Shown piece by piece: positions 1 to 7,951 of a stretch of 64,000 nucleotides of DNA; within the stretch, counting starts at the first letter, position 1, and every line of letters begins with the position of its first letter. The position numbers and the translations under genes were made by a program. Source of the DNA: Streptoalloteichus hindustanus (GTDB taxonomy: Bacteria > Actinomycetota > Actinomycetes > Mycobacteriales > Pseudonocardiaceae); contig NZ_FQVN01000005.1 of NCBI RefSeq assembly GCF_900129375.1, positions 434,001 to 498,000 on the forward strand, written 5' to 3'. Below the pieces are notes generated by a model. It did not search any database. It worked only from the letters and a program-made list of their open reading frames with translations, and was not told the DNA's origin.

Positions 1-106
1 CGCTGTCGGTCCTGTCGCCGGCGACCACAGTGGACCGACAGCCGACCGGCAGCGGCCTCGGACAGGGTCGGGGACGTCAACCGACACCGACGGCGGAGGA
101 ACCGCG

Positions 107-985
107 ATGAGCTCTCCCACGAAGACGGCCGTGACCATCCTGGGCCTGGGCAACCTGGGCCAGGCCCTGGTCGCGACGCTGCTGCGCGCCGGCCACCCGA
201 CCACGGTGTGGAACCGCTCGCCCGGCCGCGCGGAGGCGCTGGTGGCCCAGGGCGCGAGCGAGGCGGCCACGCTGGCCGAGGCGGTCGCCGCCAGCCCCCT
301 GGTGATCGTCAGCGTGCTGGACACCGCCGCGGCCCGGCAGGTGCTGGGCGCGGCCACCGAAGCGCTGCCGGGGCGCGCGGTGGTCAACGTCACCTCGGGC
401 ACGCCGGAGGTGGCCAGGGAGCTGGCGGCGTTGGCCGCCGAGCACGGCGCGGACTACCTGGACGGGGCGATCTACGCGGTGCCGCAGACGATCGGCACCG
501 CGGACTCCACGATCAACTACAGCGGCGCGGCCGCGGTGCACCAGAAGTGGGGGCAGCAGCTCGACGTGCTGGGCCGCGGCACCTACCTGGGAGCCGACCC
601 CGGTCTGGCGTCGGTCTACGACCTGGCCATCCTGGGCGGGATGTACGGCATGCTGGGCGGTTTCCTCCACGCCGCGGCGATGGCCGACGCGGCGGGCGTC
701 AGGGCGGGCGAGCTGACCCCGATGCTGGTGTCCTGGCTGATCGGGTGCATGCCGGCGCTGACGGAGTTCGCCGCGGAGATCGACGCCCGCGACTACACCA
801 CCTCGATGTCCAATTTGGACATCAACCAGGCCGGTCTGGCCAACATCGTCGACGCGAGCGCGGCCCAGGGCGTCGACACGGGAATCCTGGCCCCGCTGCG
901 GAAGCTGGTGGACGAGCAGGTCGCCGCCGGGCACGGCGCGGCCAGTCTCGCGCGGGTGTTCGAGGTGCTGCGGAGGCAGGCCTGA
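107..985 (+). CDS. NAD(P)-binding reductase, 6PGDH/imine reductase-like
   Basis: 292 aa. A Rossmann fold opens the protein: GLGNLGQALVATLL at about residues 13-26 is the dinucleotide-binding GxGxxG, and VWNRSPGRAE follows as the NADP-ribose-binding strand. The helical C-terminal half (residues about 165-290) and total length match the beta-hydroxyacid dehydrogenase / imine reductase superfamily rather than full-length 6-phosphogluconate dehydrogenase. Such enzymes use NADPH to reduce imines or beta-hydroxyacid substrates in the cytosol; the substrate cannot be told from sequence. ATG is preceded by GGAGGA at the right spacing. It stands alone, followed by a hairpin. Fold is sure; imine reductase is the likely subfamily. 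Confidence 0.8.
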   Translation: MSSPTKTAVTILGLGNLGQALVATLLRAGHPTTVWNRSPGRAEALVAQGASEAATLAEAVAASPLVIVSVLDTAAARQVLGAATEALPGRAVVNVTSGTPEVARELAALAAEHGADYLDGAIYAVPQTIGTADSTINYSGAAAVHQKWGQQLDVLGRGTYLGADPGLASVYDLAILGGMYGMLGGFLHAAAMADAAGVRAGELTPMLVSWLIGCMPALTEFAAEIDARDYTTSMSNLDINQAGLANIVDASAAQGVDTGILAPLRKLVDEQVAAGHGAASLARVFEVLRRQA

Positions 986-1027
986 TCCGCTCGACAGGAC
1001 AGCGGCCGCGTCGCGGCCACAACCCCT

Positions 1028-1080
1028 GACGGCGAGGACTCGGCCACCCAGGTTCGCTGGTGGGTCGGGTCCTCGCCGTC
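1028..1080. terminator. Hairpin between convergent genes
   Basis: GACGGCGAGGAC at 1028-1039 pairs perfectly with GTCCTCGCCGTC at 1069-1080, with further imperfect pairing inside. It lies between the stop of the reductase at 985 and the stop of the convergent regulator at 1175, so it could end transcription from both sides. There is no clear U-tract. Confidence 0.6.
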
Positions 1081-1174
1081 TGCCTGGCGCGAGGTGTGGC
1101 TGTCCGCTTGTGTCCACTGAGGACTGTCGATTGCCGACGCCCGTCGTTGGCGCGCTCTCGGGTGGCGGGGACGG

Positions 1175-1903
1175 TCACGGGAGTTGGTGCGGCGACTGCC
1201 GGGCGCTGAGGGTCTGCCGCCAGTGCTCGGCCGCCGTGGTCATGTCGTGGCCCAGGTGGTGGAAGAACCGGCTCGTCGCGTCGAGCCGAGCTCCGGCCGG
1301 CGTGTCGGCGCCGAGGACCTCGGCGCCGTGCCGGGTCGCGTCGGCCCACAACGCGATGGACCGCGTGCTCGCCACCCACGCCCGGTACCAGACGTCCTCG
1401 TCGATGGAGTACCGCTCCCGGCGGAGCCGGGGATCGCGTTCGCGGCGGACCATCTCCAGGCGTTCCAGGTAGCCGATCGCCTTGGAGATCGACGCCGGGC
1501 TGACCCGCAGCCGCTGGACCAGGTCGGCGGAGGTGTGGCTGCCGCTGTCGCTGGTGTACAGGCAGGCCAGGACCCTGGCCATCATCGGGGTGAGCCCGGT
1601 GCGGACCATCATCGCCGCGAACTCCTCCTCGAACTGCCGCACCGCCTGCGAATCCCGGCCGCGGAGGTCGGCGCCCGGAGCGGTGGGGGAGGGGGCGGGG
1701 CTCCTCCGGCGCGCCCGCCGTTTCGTCACCTGCTGGGCCTGGTCGGCCCGGTAGCCGGCGGGACCGCTGTTGCGGGCCACCTCGCGGCTGACGGTGGAGG
1801 TCGGCCGGCCGAGCCGGCGGGCGATCTCGGCGTAGCCCAGTCCCTCGGCCAGCCCCTCGGCGATGCGCTGGCGGTCCTCGTGCGTGAGACGCCCTCCCGG
1901 CAT
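1175..1903 (-). CDS. GbsR/MarR-type regulator with an N-terminal IS30-like HTH
   Basis: 242 aa with two DNA-binding units. Residues 6-45 (LTHEDRQRIAEGLAEG...PTSTVSREVARN) form an HTH_38 helix-turn-helix of the kind that opens IS30 transposases. Residues about 85-170 form a MarR/GbsR winged helix (LTPMMARVLACLYTSD...VSPASISKAIGYLERLEMV). A Lys/Arg-rich linker joins them. ATG is preceded by AGGGAGGG. It is divergent from the SDR gene at 2201 across a 297 bp region with repeats, so it probably controls that gene and itself. No transposase catalytic residues follow the HTH_38, so it is a regulator and not an IS remnant. Confidence 0.8.
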   Translation of the reverse strand: MPGGRLTHEDRQRIAEGLAEGLGYAEIARRLGRPTSTVSREVARNSGPAGYRADQAQQVTKRRARRRSPAPSPTAPGADLRGRDSQAVRQFEEEFAAMMVRTGLTPMMARVLACLYTSDSGSHTSADLVQRLRVSPASISKAIGYLERLEMVRRERDPRLRRERYSIDEDVWYRAWVASTRSIALWADATRHGAEVLGADTPAGARLDATSRFFHHLGHDMTTAAEHWRQTLSARQSPHQLP

Positions 1904-1956
1904 CAGACCCTCCCTTGTGCCGCGATGTCCCGTGCAGTGTGCGTTTCGCGGTCATG

Positions 1957-2010
1957 CCATTGCAACACCCGATGCCGAGTAGTTGCGTTCATCCGCAGAA
2001 CCATTGCAAC
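1957..2010. promoter_or_regulatory. Direct repeats in the regulator/SDR divergent region
   Basis: CCATTGCAAC occurs twice on the same strand, at 1957-1966 and 2001-2010. Related ACGCAAC / GTTGCGTT words lie at 1982-1989 and 2075-2081, the last inside the predicted SDR promoter spacer. They are candidate sites for the adjacent GbsR/MarR-type regulator. This is inferred from repetition and position. Confidence 0.4.
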
Positions 2011-2058
2011 GTTTCCCGGAAATAACCTGCGGTAACCCGAGAAATCGTGTCACCGTCG

Positions 2059-2088
2059 TTGACGAGATCGTGAAACGCAACGTAGCTT
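2059..2088 (+). promoter_or_regulatory. Predicted promoter of the SDR gene
   Basis: TTGACG at 2059-2064 and TAGCTT at 2083-2088 are separated by 18 nt, a good match to an actinobacterial housekeeping-sigma promoter. It reads toward the SDR gene at 2201, giving a leader of roughly 105 nt that contains a GTCCACAGTGGAC palindrome (2130-2142). Confidence 0.45.
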
Positions 2089-2129
2089 TTTCTTGTCATG
2101 AAGGGCTGTGGCGCGTCGGGCCGTGTGAA

Positions 2130-2142
2130 GTCCACAGTGGAC
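2130..2142. repeat. Dispersed palindrome GTCCACAGTGGAC (copy 1)
   Basis: A 13-nt near-perfect palindrome centred on A/T. The same word recurs exactly at 19373, 19838, 28193 and 36114, always between genes, with one-base variants elsewhere. Function unknown; see the finding on this motif. Confidence 0.6.
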
Positions 2143-2200
2143 GGATCTGGGGTGGTCCGGAGCGCGCCTCGGCCGGGAGAACACGAAGGAGAGTGACACC

Positions 2201-3025
2201 ATGGCGGGCAGGGTCTGCCTCGTCACCGGCGCCTCGTCCGGGATCGGCCACGCCACCGCGCTCGAACTGCTCCGCGCCGGCCACGTCGTGTACGGAGCCG
2301 CGCGGCGGGTGGGGAAGATGGACGCCCTCCGGGCCGCCGGTGGTCACGTCCTGGAGATGGACGTGACCAACGACGCCGATCTCGAACGCGTCGTCCGCAC
2401 CGTCGTCGACGAGCAGCGCCGGATCGACGTCCTGGTGAACAACGCCGGAATCGGGCTGCACGGCGCGCTGGAGGACGTGCCGATGGACCAGGCCCGGCGC
2501 CAGTTCGAGGTGAACGTCATCGGGCCGGCGCGACTGGCGCAACTCGTGCTGCCGCACATGCGGGCCAGGGGCGCGGGCACGATCGTCAACGTGTCCTCCA
2601 TCGGCGGCGAGATCGCGTTGCCCCTCGGCGGCTGGTACTACGCGTCCAAGCACGCGCTGGAGGCGTACTCCGACACCCTCCGGCAGGAGGTCGGGCCGTT
2701 CGGTGTCGACGTCGTGCTCATCCAGCCCGGGATCATCCGGACGGAGTTCGAGAGCGGCACCGCCGCGGAACTGCGGGAGATCTCCGGCGACGGGCCCTAC
2801 CGGGCCGTGGCCGAGGCGATGGCCAGGAAGGCCGAGACGGAGTTCGGCCCGGGCAGCAAGGCATCGCCCCCGGTCGTCGTGGCGCGAGCCATCCGGCAGG
2901 CGATCGAGTCGACCCGTCCGAAGCCGCGCTACGCCGTCGGCCACCTCGCCGATCTCATCCTGCTGCTCAACCGGCTTCTGCCCGACCGCCTCTTCGACAA
3001 GCTGGTGACCCGCCGACTCCGGTAG
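2201..3025 (+). CDS. Short-chain dehydrogenase/reductase (SDR)
   Basis: 274 aa classical SDR. TGASSGIG at residues 9-16 binds NAD(P), NNAG at 80-83 stabilises the fold, Ser133 (VSSIGG) with Tyr146 and Lys150 (YYASK) make the catalytic set. It oxidises or reduces an alcohol/ketone; the substrate is not predictable, though the sequence type (long C-terminus, KPRYAVG-like) is common among actinobacterial SDRs annotated as ketoreductases or retinol-dehydrogenase-like. ATG follows AAGGAGA. It is monocistronic, and its divergent neighbour is the likely regulator. Confidence 0.85.
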   Translation: MAGRVCLVTGASSGIGHATALELLRAGHVVYGAARRVGKMDALRAAGGHVLEMDVTNDADLERVVRTVVDEQRRIDVLVNNAGIGLHGALEDVPMDQARRQFEVNVIGPARLAQLVLPHMRARGAGTIVNVSSIGGEIALPLGGWYYASKHALEAYSDTLRQEVGPFGVDVVLIQPGIIRTEFESGTAAELREISGDGPYRAVAEAMARKAETEFGPGSKASPPVVVARAIRQAIESTRPKPRYAVGHLADLILLLNRLLPDRLFDKLVTRRLR

Positions 3026-3048
3026 CGCCCTGGGGCGGCGACGTCAGG

Positions 3049-4050
3049 TCACAGCGCGAGGGGACGCGACGCCCGGCTGATCGTCAGCATTCCCCGGTGG
3101 AGGCGCAACAACAGGGGAACAGGCGCCACTGTTCCGCGCTGGCGCAAGGTTTCCGGGATGTAGTCCATCGTCGCGAGACGCTCGGCGTAGTGCCGGAAGC
3201 GGTGACAGCCGACGACGTCCAGGGACGAGCCGCGCGCGGCCCGCACCACCTCGGGCAGACCGAAGCCGGTGGGGTCGTCGGCCTGGATGACGTCCACCCC
3301 GTGGAGGTGGCGTTCCCGGACGCGGTGGGGAAAACGGCGGCTGGCGAAGTGGCGGTACAGGACGTACTCGGAGGCGCCGGTCCACTTCTCGGGGTCGGCG
3401 GTGGCCAGGAACGCCCGCCAGAACGGCCCAGGGTGGGCCTGTCGAGCCCGGTGCGCCAGGTCGGTGAGGATGGCGCGGTCGAACACCACGTGGTGGTGCA
3501 TCCCGCTGTAGGCGTCCACGGGGTGCCAGTCGGGAACCAGCCGCGCGGCGGCGTCGAGGGCCGAGTGTCGCGGCGGGAGCTGGTGTTGACGGGTGCCCGG
3601 GCGCCAGTAGAGCGGGTATCCGTACGAGAGCAGTGAACGCCCCTCCGCGTCGACGAACGTCACGTCGCGGAGGAACGCGGTGTCGGCGTCCACCACCAGG
3701 ACGTGATCAGGCGTGTCGCGGGGGAGCAGGTCGAAGCACCGCAGCTTCACCAGCTGCTGGAAGTACCAGGAGGCGTTGGCCGGATCGCGGCCGGCGGCGC
3801 TGAGGACAGCCGAGATCTCCGAGGTGCCGGGCGCGCACCGCGGTTCGTCGAGCCAGGCGATCCGCCGGTCCAGCGCGGTGATCGAGGGTGGAACCGCCTG
3901 CGCGACAACGTGCACGCCGGAGATGGGATTGCGGCAGTGGCGGAGGACGCTGGACAGGCAGACGTCCAGCCCCGGCAGGTCCTTCGGCGCGGCCGGCACG
4001 AGCACGGCGACCGGCGGCAGGTCAGTGGTGTTCGCCCTGGGCGTCGGCAT
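3049..4050 (-). CDS. DUF6492-type glycosyltransferase-like protein
   Basis: 333 aa. The N-terminal half has the nucleotide-sugar glycosyltransferase layout: AVLVPAAPKDLPGLDVCLSSVLRH near the start and a DxD-type motif in LVVDADTAFLRD (about residues 118-129) that would hold a metal and the sugar nucleotide. WYFQQLVKL and the Trp/His-rich middle are typical of the DUF6492 family. No membrane segment is visible, so it is probably cytosolic. ATG is preceded by AAAGGA. It is convergent with the SDR gene (23 nt apart) and not obviously in a sugar cluster, so the acceptor is unknown. Enzyme class is inferred from the fold pattern only. Confidence 0.65.
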   Translation of the reverse strand: MPTPRANTTDLPPVAVLVPAAPKDLPGLDVCLSSVLRHCRNPISGVHVVAQAVPPSITALDRRIAWLDEPRCAPGTSEISAVLSAAGRDPANASWYFQQLVKLRCFDLLPRDTPDHVLVVDADTAFLRDVTFVDAEGRSLLSYGYPLYWRPGTRQHQLPPRHSALDAAARLVPDWHPVDAYSGMHHHVVFDRAILTDLAHRARQAHPGPFWRAFLATADPEKWTGASEYVLYRHFASRRFPHRVRERHLHGVDVIQADDPTGFGLPEVVRAARGSSLDVVGCHRFRHYAERLATMDYIPETLRQRGTVAPVPLLLRLHRGMLTISRASRPLAL

Positions 4051-4282
4051 CGCGCGCCGTCCTTTCGGTTCGCTCTCCTGATGTGAGCGCTGTGGGGAAA
4101 ACAGGGTCGTGCGGTGTCAGGATGGCGGTTCGGGGACCTCGTCGCACGCGCACCCTGTCTGTCCTCTGTGGACATAGCTGGGTACGTGGTCGAGTCTGTG
4201 GGACTGGCAGTTTGTGGGACTGGAGGTCCGTGGAACCCAAACTCGGTGGCCGACCGGGGAAAGCGCCGTTAGCCTCACGCCA

Positions 4283-5191
4283 GTGATCTACGAGCATCCG
4301 TTGGCCTATCTGCTGGGGCTTGAGGGCGTGGCCCTGCTGCGGGCGTTCACCGGGGAGTTCGACCGCGACTTCGTGGAGTCGCGGATCGCGGAGATCCGCG
4401 AGTTGTTGGCCGACGAGGCGTTGGCCGGCGACGGCGTGGACGTCCGGCGGATCGGCGCTGTCGAGGGGTACGCGCTGTGGTCGGCGACGTACGACGCCCC
4501 CGGCAACGCCGCCTTCGCCATCGACAGCCCGGTCATCAGCGAGATCGTCGACGCGCTGCCGGCGGGCGTGGCCGTGGACGCCGCCTGCGGCACCGGTCGG
4601 ATCTCCGCGGTGCTCGCCGAGCGCGGCCACCGCGTCCTCGGGGTGGACAGCTCGCCCGACATGCTCGCCGTGGCACGGGAACGCGTCCCGGACGGCGAGT
4701 TCTCCGTCGGCGACCTGCGTCGGCTCCCGGTGGCCGACGCCGGGGCGGACCTCGTCGTCTGCGCGCTGGCGCTGACGCACGTCCCCGACCTCGGCCCGGT
4801 GCTGGCGGAGTTCGCCAGGGTGCTGCGCCCCGGCGGGCACCTGGTGCTCTCCGACGTCCACCCGGAGGGCGTGCTGCGGGGCTCGATCCCCACCCTGCGC
4901 GGTCCCGACGGGAAACCAGGCCGGTTGGTCTCCCACCGCCATCTGGTCGGCGACTACCTGCGGGCGGCGCTGCCGGTGGGGCTGCGGCTCCGACGCTGCG
5001 AGGAGCCCCGGCGTCCGTCCCCGCCGGAAGCCGCGTCACCGGAAGTCGCGCCGCCGAGCGCGCCGAGAAACCCGGGGCCGTGGGAGCTGTGGCCGTGGTC
5101 CCTGCTGGAGCTGGCGCCCGAGGCGGCGCGCGCCGCCAACGCCGACATCCCGGCGATGCTCATCTGGCACTTCCAGCGAGAGGAGTCCTGA
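4283..5191 (+). CDS. Class I SAM-dependent methyltransferase
   Basis: 302 aa. Motif I, VDAACGTGRISAVLAERG, and the acidic motif II end (VLGVDSSPDML) bind S-adenosylmethionine. ADLVVCALALTHVPDL is the post-motif region of class I methyltransferases. The protein has about 90 residues of helical N-terminal extension before the Rossmann core. The start is set at GTG 4283 (MIYEHPLAYLLGLEG), because a TAGCCT -10 box at 4270-4275 sits 7 nt upstream, which makes it a leaderless gene. A longer reading frame upstream has no ribosome site. Substrate unknown. An insert rich in Pro and Glu lies near residue 255. Confidence 0.8.
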   Translation: MIYEHPLAYLLGLEGVALLRAFTGEFDRDFVESRIAEIRELLADEALAGDGVDVRRIGAVEGYALWSATYDAPGNAAFAIDSPVISEIVDALPAGVAVDAACGTGRISAVLAERGHRVLGVDSSPDMLAVARERVPDGEFSVGDLRRLPVADAGADLVVCALALTHVPDLGPVLAEFARVLRPGGHLVLSDVHPEGVLRGSIPTLRGPDGKPGRLVSHRHLVGDYLRAALPVGLRLRRCEEPRRPSPPEAASPEVAPPSAPRNPGPWELWPWSLLELAPEAARAANADIPAMLIWHFQREES

Positions 5192-5224
5192 CTCGCGCCA
5201 CGGTTGCCAGGGGGTGCTGCCAGG

Positions 5225-5668
5225 ATGCGGCGCACCCGAGACCGGGAGGACCTGACGACCTCGTTTCTCAACCCCTACCTCAACTTCGTGGGGAACGTGC
5301 GGCAGGCCATGGAGTTCTACCAGAGCGTTCTGGGCGGCACCCTGACGTTGCGGACGTACGGGGAGCTCGGCGACCCGAACGTTCCGTTCGCCGACCAGGT
5401 CATGCACGGCAGCCTGGAGGCCGACCAGGGCTTCACGCTCATGGGCTCGGACCTGCCGCCGGGCGCGGACCTCGTCAGGGGCAACAGCATCTCGGTGTGC
5501 CTCAACGGGTCCGACGCGGAGCGGCTGCGGGGCTACTGGGAGAAGCTGTCCAGCGACGCCACGGTTTCCGTTCCCCTGGAGCGGCAGACGTGGGGCGACG
5601 AGTTCGGCGCGTGCGTGGACAGGTTCGGCGTCTCCTGGATGGTCGTCATCGGCCAGGACCGGGACTGA
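5225..5668 (+). CDS. VOC family protein (PhnB-like)
   Basis: 147 aa single vicinal-oxygen-chelate domain. NPYLNFVGNVRQAMEFYQSVLGG, FADQVMHGSLE and WGDEFGACVDRFGVSWMVVI are the signature strands of PhnB/3-demethylubiquinone-methyltransferase-like proteins, which bind a metal or small ligand as dimers. No enzymatic role can be assigned. ATG 5225 is chosen over the TTG at 5204 because a GGGGG stretch lies upstream at suitable spacing and the family starts close to the TTSFLNPYLNF strand. Confidence 0.75.
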   Translation: MRRTRDREDLTTSFLNPYLNFVGNVRQAMEFYQSVLGGTLTLRTYGELGDPNVPFADQVMHGSLEADQGFTLMGSDLPPGADLVRGNSISVCLNGSDAERLRGYWEKLSSDATVSVPLERQTWGDEFGACVDRFGVSWMVVIGQDRD

Positions 5669-5798
5669 CCGACACCGGGCGTCACGACGGCGCCCTGTCA
5701 TTCCACTGTGGACAGTGCGGGGTGCGTCGTCGAGCGCCGTCCCTGAGGGGAACGGTTGATCCCGAACGGGGTGCTGGCCCGCGTGTTCGCCGGGGGCC

Positions 5799-5829
5799 AC
5801 CCCGTCACAACTGACGGTTGTGACGGGGT
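5799..5829. promoter_or_regulatory. Perfect 13-bp inverted repeat, LysR operator candidate
   Basis: ACCCCGTCACAAC at 5799-5811 and its exact reverse complement at 5817-5829 are separated by 5 nt. The inner part has the T-N11-A form typical of LysR-type sites. The repeat abuts the TAGGGT -10 box (5830-5835) of the LysR gene, so it covers the -35 region, as expected for autorepression. Confidence 0.7.
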
Positions 5830-5841
5830 TAGGGTGGCCGG

Positions 5842-6768
5842 GTGGACCTCGACGCCGTGCGGACCTTCGTCGTCGTCGCCGAGCAGGGGAAGTTCCAGGA
5901 CGCCGCCGACGAGATCGGCATCAGCCAGCAGGCCGTCTCCAAGCGGATCGCGGCCCTGGAGACCGACCTCGGCGTGCGGCTGTTCACGCGCACGGCCCGT
6001 GGCGCCGAGCTGACCATTGACGGACAGGCGTTCCTGCCGCACGCCCGCGTCGTGCTCGACGCCGCGCGGCGGGCGGCCGACTCCGTGCGGCCCGGCCGTC
6101 GCGCGCTCCGCGTGGACGTCCTCTCCCGACAGATCGCGCCGGCCGGCCTGCTGCGCGACTTCCACCGCAGGAACCCCGACGTCGAACTCGACGTCGTGGC
6201 CCTCCCGAACGCCGAGGCCGCCACGGCGGCCGTCCACGCCGGCACCATCGACGCGGCCTTCTGCACCCAACGCATCCCCGCGGACCGGCTGCCCGGGAAC
6301 GTCAGGACCACGCGCGTCCTGGACGAGCCGATCGAGCTGCTGACCGGACCCGCCCACGACCTGGCCACCGCCCGCGCGGTCAGCCCGGCCGAACTCGGCG
6401 GCCTCCGGATCTGGATGCCCGGCAACGTCACCGGAACCGAGTGGACGGCCTACTACGAGGAACTCGCCGCAGCCTTCGGCCTCACCATCGATCCGACCGG
6501 TCCCGACTTCGGCATCGAGCACCTGCTGGACATGGTGAGCGACTCGTCGTCGCTGGCCACCTTCGTCGGCGCACGGACCCGTCTGGTGTGGACGGCGCGT
6601 CAGGACCTCCGACGCATCCCGCTCCGCGATCCCGTGCCGGTCTACCCGCACTCCCTGATCTGGCGCGCCGACAACACCCATCCCGCCCTCGCGACTCTGC
6701 GGCGGCACCTCCGCCGCCGACCGGCAGACCTCGGCGACGTCGACACCTGGGCACCGAGCTGGGCCTGA
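5842..6768 (+). CDS. LysR-family transcriptional regulator
   Basis: 308 aa. Residues 1-60 hold the winged helix-turn-helix (MDLDAVRTFVVVAEQG, ISQQAVSKRIAALETDLGVRLF), followed by the periplasmic-binding-protein-like effector domain from about residue 90 onward. GTG 5842 lies 6 nt after a TAGGGT -10 box, so the mRNA is probably leaderless. A perfect operator overlaps the -35 position, indicating autoregulation. No divergent target gene is adjacent; the small VOC gene upstream on the same strand and the M50 operon downstream are the nearest candidates. Effector unknown. Confidence 0.88.
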   Translation: MDLDAVRTFVVVAEQGKFQDAADEIGISQQAVSKRIAALETDLGVRLFTRTARGAELTIDGQAFLPHARVVLDAARRAADSVRPGRRALRVDVLSRQIAPAGLLRDFHRRNPDVELDVVALPNAEAATAAVHAGTIDAAFCTQRIPADRLPGNVRTTRVLDEPIELLTGPAHDLATARAVSPAELGGLRIWMPGNVTGTEWTAYYEELAAAFGLTIDPTGPDFGIEHLLDMVSDSSSLATFVGARTRLVWTARQDLRRIPLRDPVPVYPHSLIWRADNTHPALATLRRHLRRRPADLGDVDTWAPSWA

Positions 6769-6919
6769 CGCGCGGCGGCCCGGCTCGCGGCGGCGCCGCG
6801 CGGCGTCAACCCGCCGAACGGCGGGTGCCGGCAGGGGCCGGTCGGACGTTCGCCGGTAGGCCAAGGGGACCGGGGAAGCCGTGGGGACCGGCGTTCGGCT
6901 GCCGCGAAAGGGGGCACCG

Positions 6920-7711
6920 GTGGCCTCCCTGTTCGGGGATCATGCTGGTGTGGCCGAGACCGCCTTCAACGATCCCTTCGGTGAGTTGTCCGGACTGGTG
7001 AACCGTGCTTGGGACTACGCGACCGCCCGGGGCGAACCGCCCTCGTTGTGGGTTGCGGGCACCACTCTCGGACTGGCCCTGATCCTCGTCGTTCCGGGGC
7101 CGGTCCGGCGTCGCGGCGTCAACTACCTCGACACCCTCGTCCACGAGTGGGGACACGCCGTTGTGGGCGCCCTGTTCGGCCACGCGGTCAGCGGGGTGCG
7201 GCTGCACTCGGACGCGAGCGGCCGCACGATGCGGCGGTACGTCAGCAACTCGTTCGCCTGGATCGGCAGCCAGGTGAGCTCGTGGTCCGGCTACGCCGCC
7301 CCGGCCGTGATGGGCACGCTGACCGCATGGCTGACCTCCACCGGCCGTGCGATCACCGCCCTGTGGATCGTCGCCACCCTCGCGCTCTCCCTGCTCCTCC
7401 TGGCCAGGACCGTCTTCACCGCCGCCCTGGTGCTCGCCACGCACGGCGTGCTCGTGGCCCTGTTGCTGGTGGACGTCCCCGACGTGCAGGCGTGGTGCTC
7501 GGCGCTCATCGCCTGGTGCCTGGTGCTCTCCGCGGCCAGGGGCGCGTGGCTGGTCACCCTGAGCCCGACGGGGTCGGACGCGGAGAACCTGCGTGACGAG
7601 ACCGGAATCCCGGCCCGGTTCTGGGGCGTCAGCTGGATCACCCTGACGGCGGTGGGGGCGTGGATGACCGTCGTGTACCTGTTCGACCTGGCGATCTGGC
7701 CCAAGGCGTAG
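6920..7711 (+). CDS. M50-type integral membrane zinc metalloprotease
   Basis: 263 aa. HEWGH at residues 75-79 is the HExxH zinc site, placed inside a hydrophobic segment, followed by several membrane spans (LTAWLTSTGRAITALWIVATLALSLLLLARTVF, LVLATHGVLVALLLVDV, ISWITLTAVGAWMTVVYLFDL). It resembles the M50B-like group found in actinobacteria rather than a full RseP/S2P. The start at GTG 6920 follows AAGGGGG; the ORF also extends 13 codons upstream without support. It heads a three-gene operon with a 75-aa membrane protein and a LuxR-type regulator, which might be the downstream reader of a proteolytic signal. That link is inference. Confidence 0.75.
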   Translation: MASLFGDHAGVAETAFNDPFGELSGLVNRAWDYATARGEPPSLWVAGTTLGLALILVVPGPVRRRGVNYLDTLVHEWGHAVVGALFGHAVSGVRLHSDASGRTMRRYVSNSFAWIGSQVSSWSGYAAPAVMGTLTAWLTSTGRAITALWIVATLALSLLLLARTVFTAALVLATHGVLVALLLVDVPDVQAWCSALIAWCLVLSAARGAWLVTLSPTGSDAENLRDETGIPARFWGVSWITLTAVGAWMTVVYLFDLAIWPKA

Positions 7712-7723
7712 GAGGAAACCCAG

Positions 7724-7951
7724 ATGGGGCGCGAGGTGTACGACGCCGAGGACCGCTCGCTCCGGCCGTGGTGGGACGCCAACCCGACCGGCGGCAGCAG
7801 ACCCGGCTTCCTGTCCGCGAGCCTGTTCCGGATCTGCACCGCCTGGATCATGATGCTCGTCCTCGGCTCCATCACCGGATGGGGCCTGCTCGTGTGCTTC
7901 GCCATCGTCTTCGTCGTGACCGTGCTCCTCTACTGGTTCGGCCAGCGGTGA
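7724..7951 (+). CDS. Small membrane protein in the M50-LuxR operon
   Basis: 75 aa. A polar N-terminus (residues 1-30) is followed by two hydrophobic stretches, SLFRICTAWIMMLVLGSITGW and LLVCFAIVFVVTVLLYWF, so one hairpin of two membrane helices is likely. AGGAGGAAA just after the upstream stop is its ribosome site, and its stop overlaps the next start by 4 nt (GTGA), so translation is coupled. No family is recognised. Its position suggests it is a partner or substrate of the protease. Confidence 0.7.
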   Translation: MGREVYDAEDRSLRPWWDANPTGGSRPGFLSASLFRICTAWIMMLVLGSITGWGLLVCFAIVFVVTVLLYWFGQR

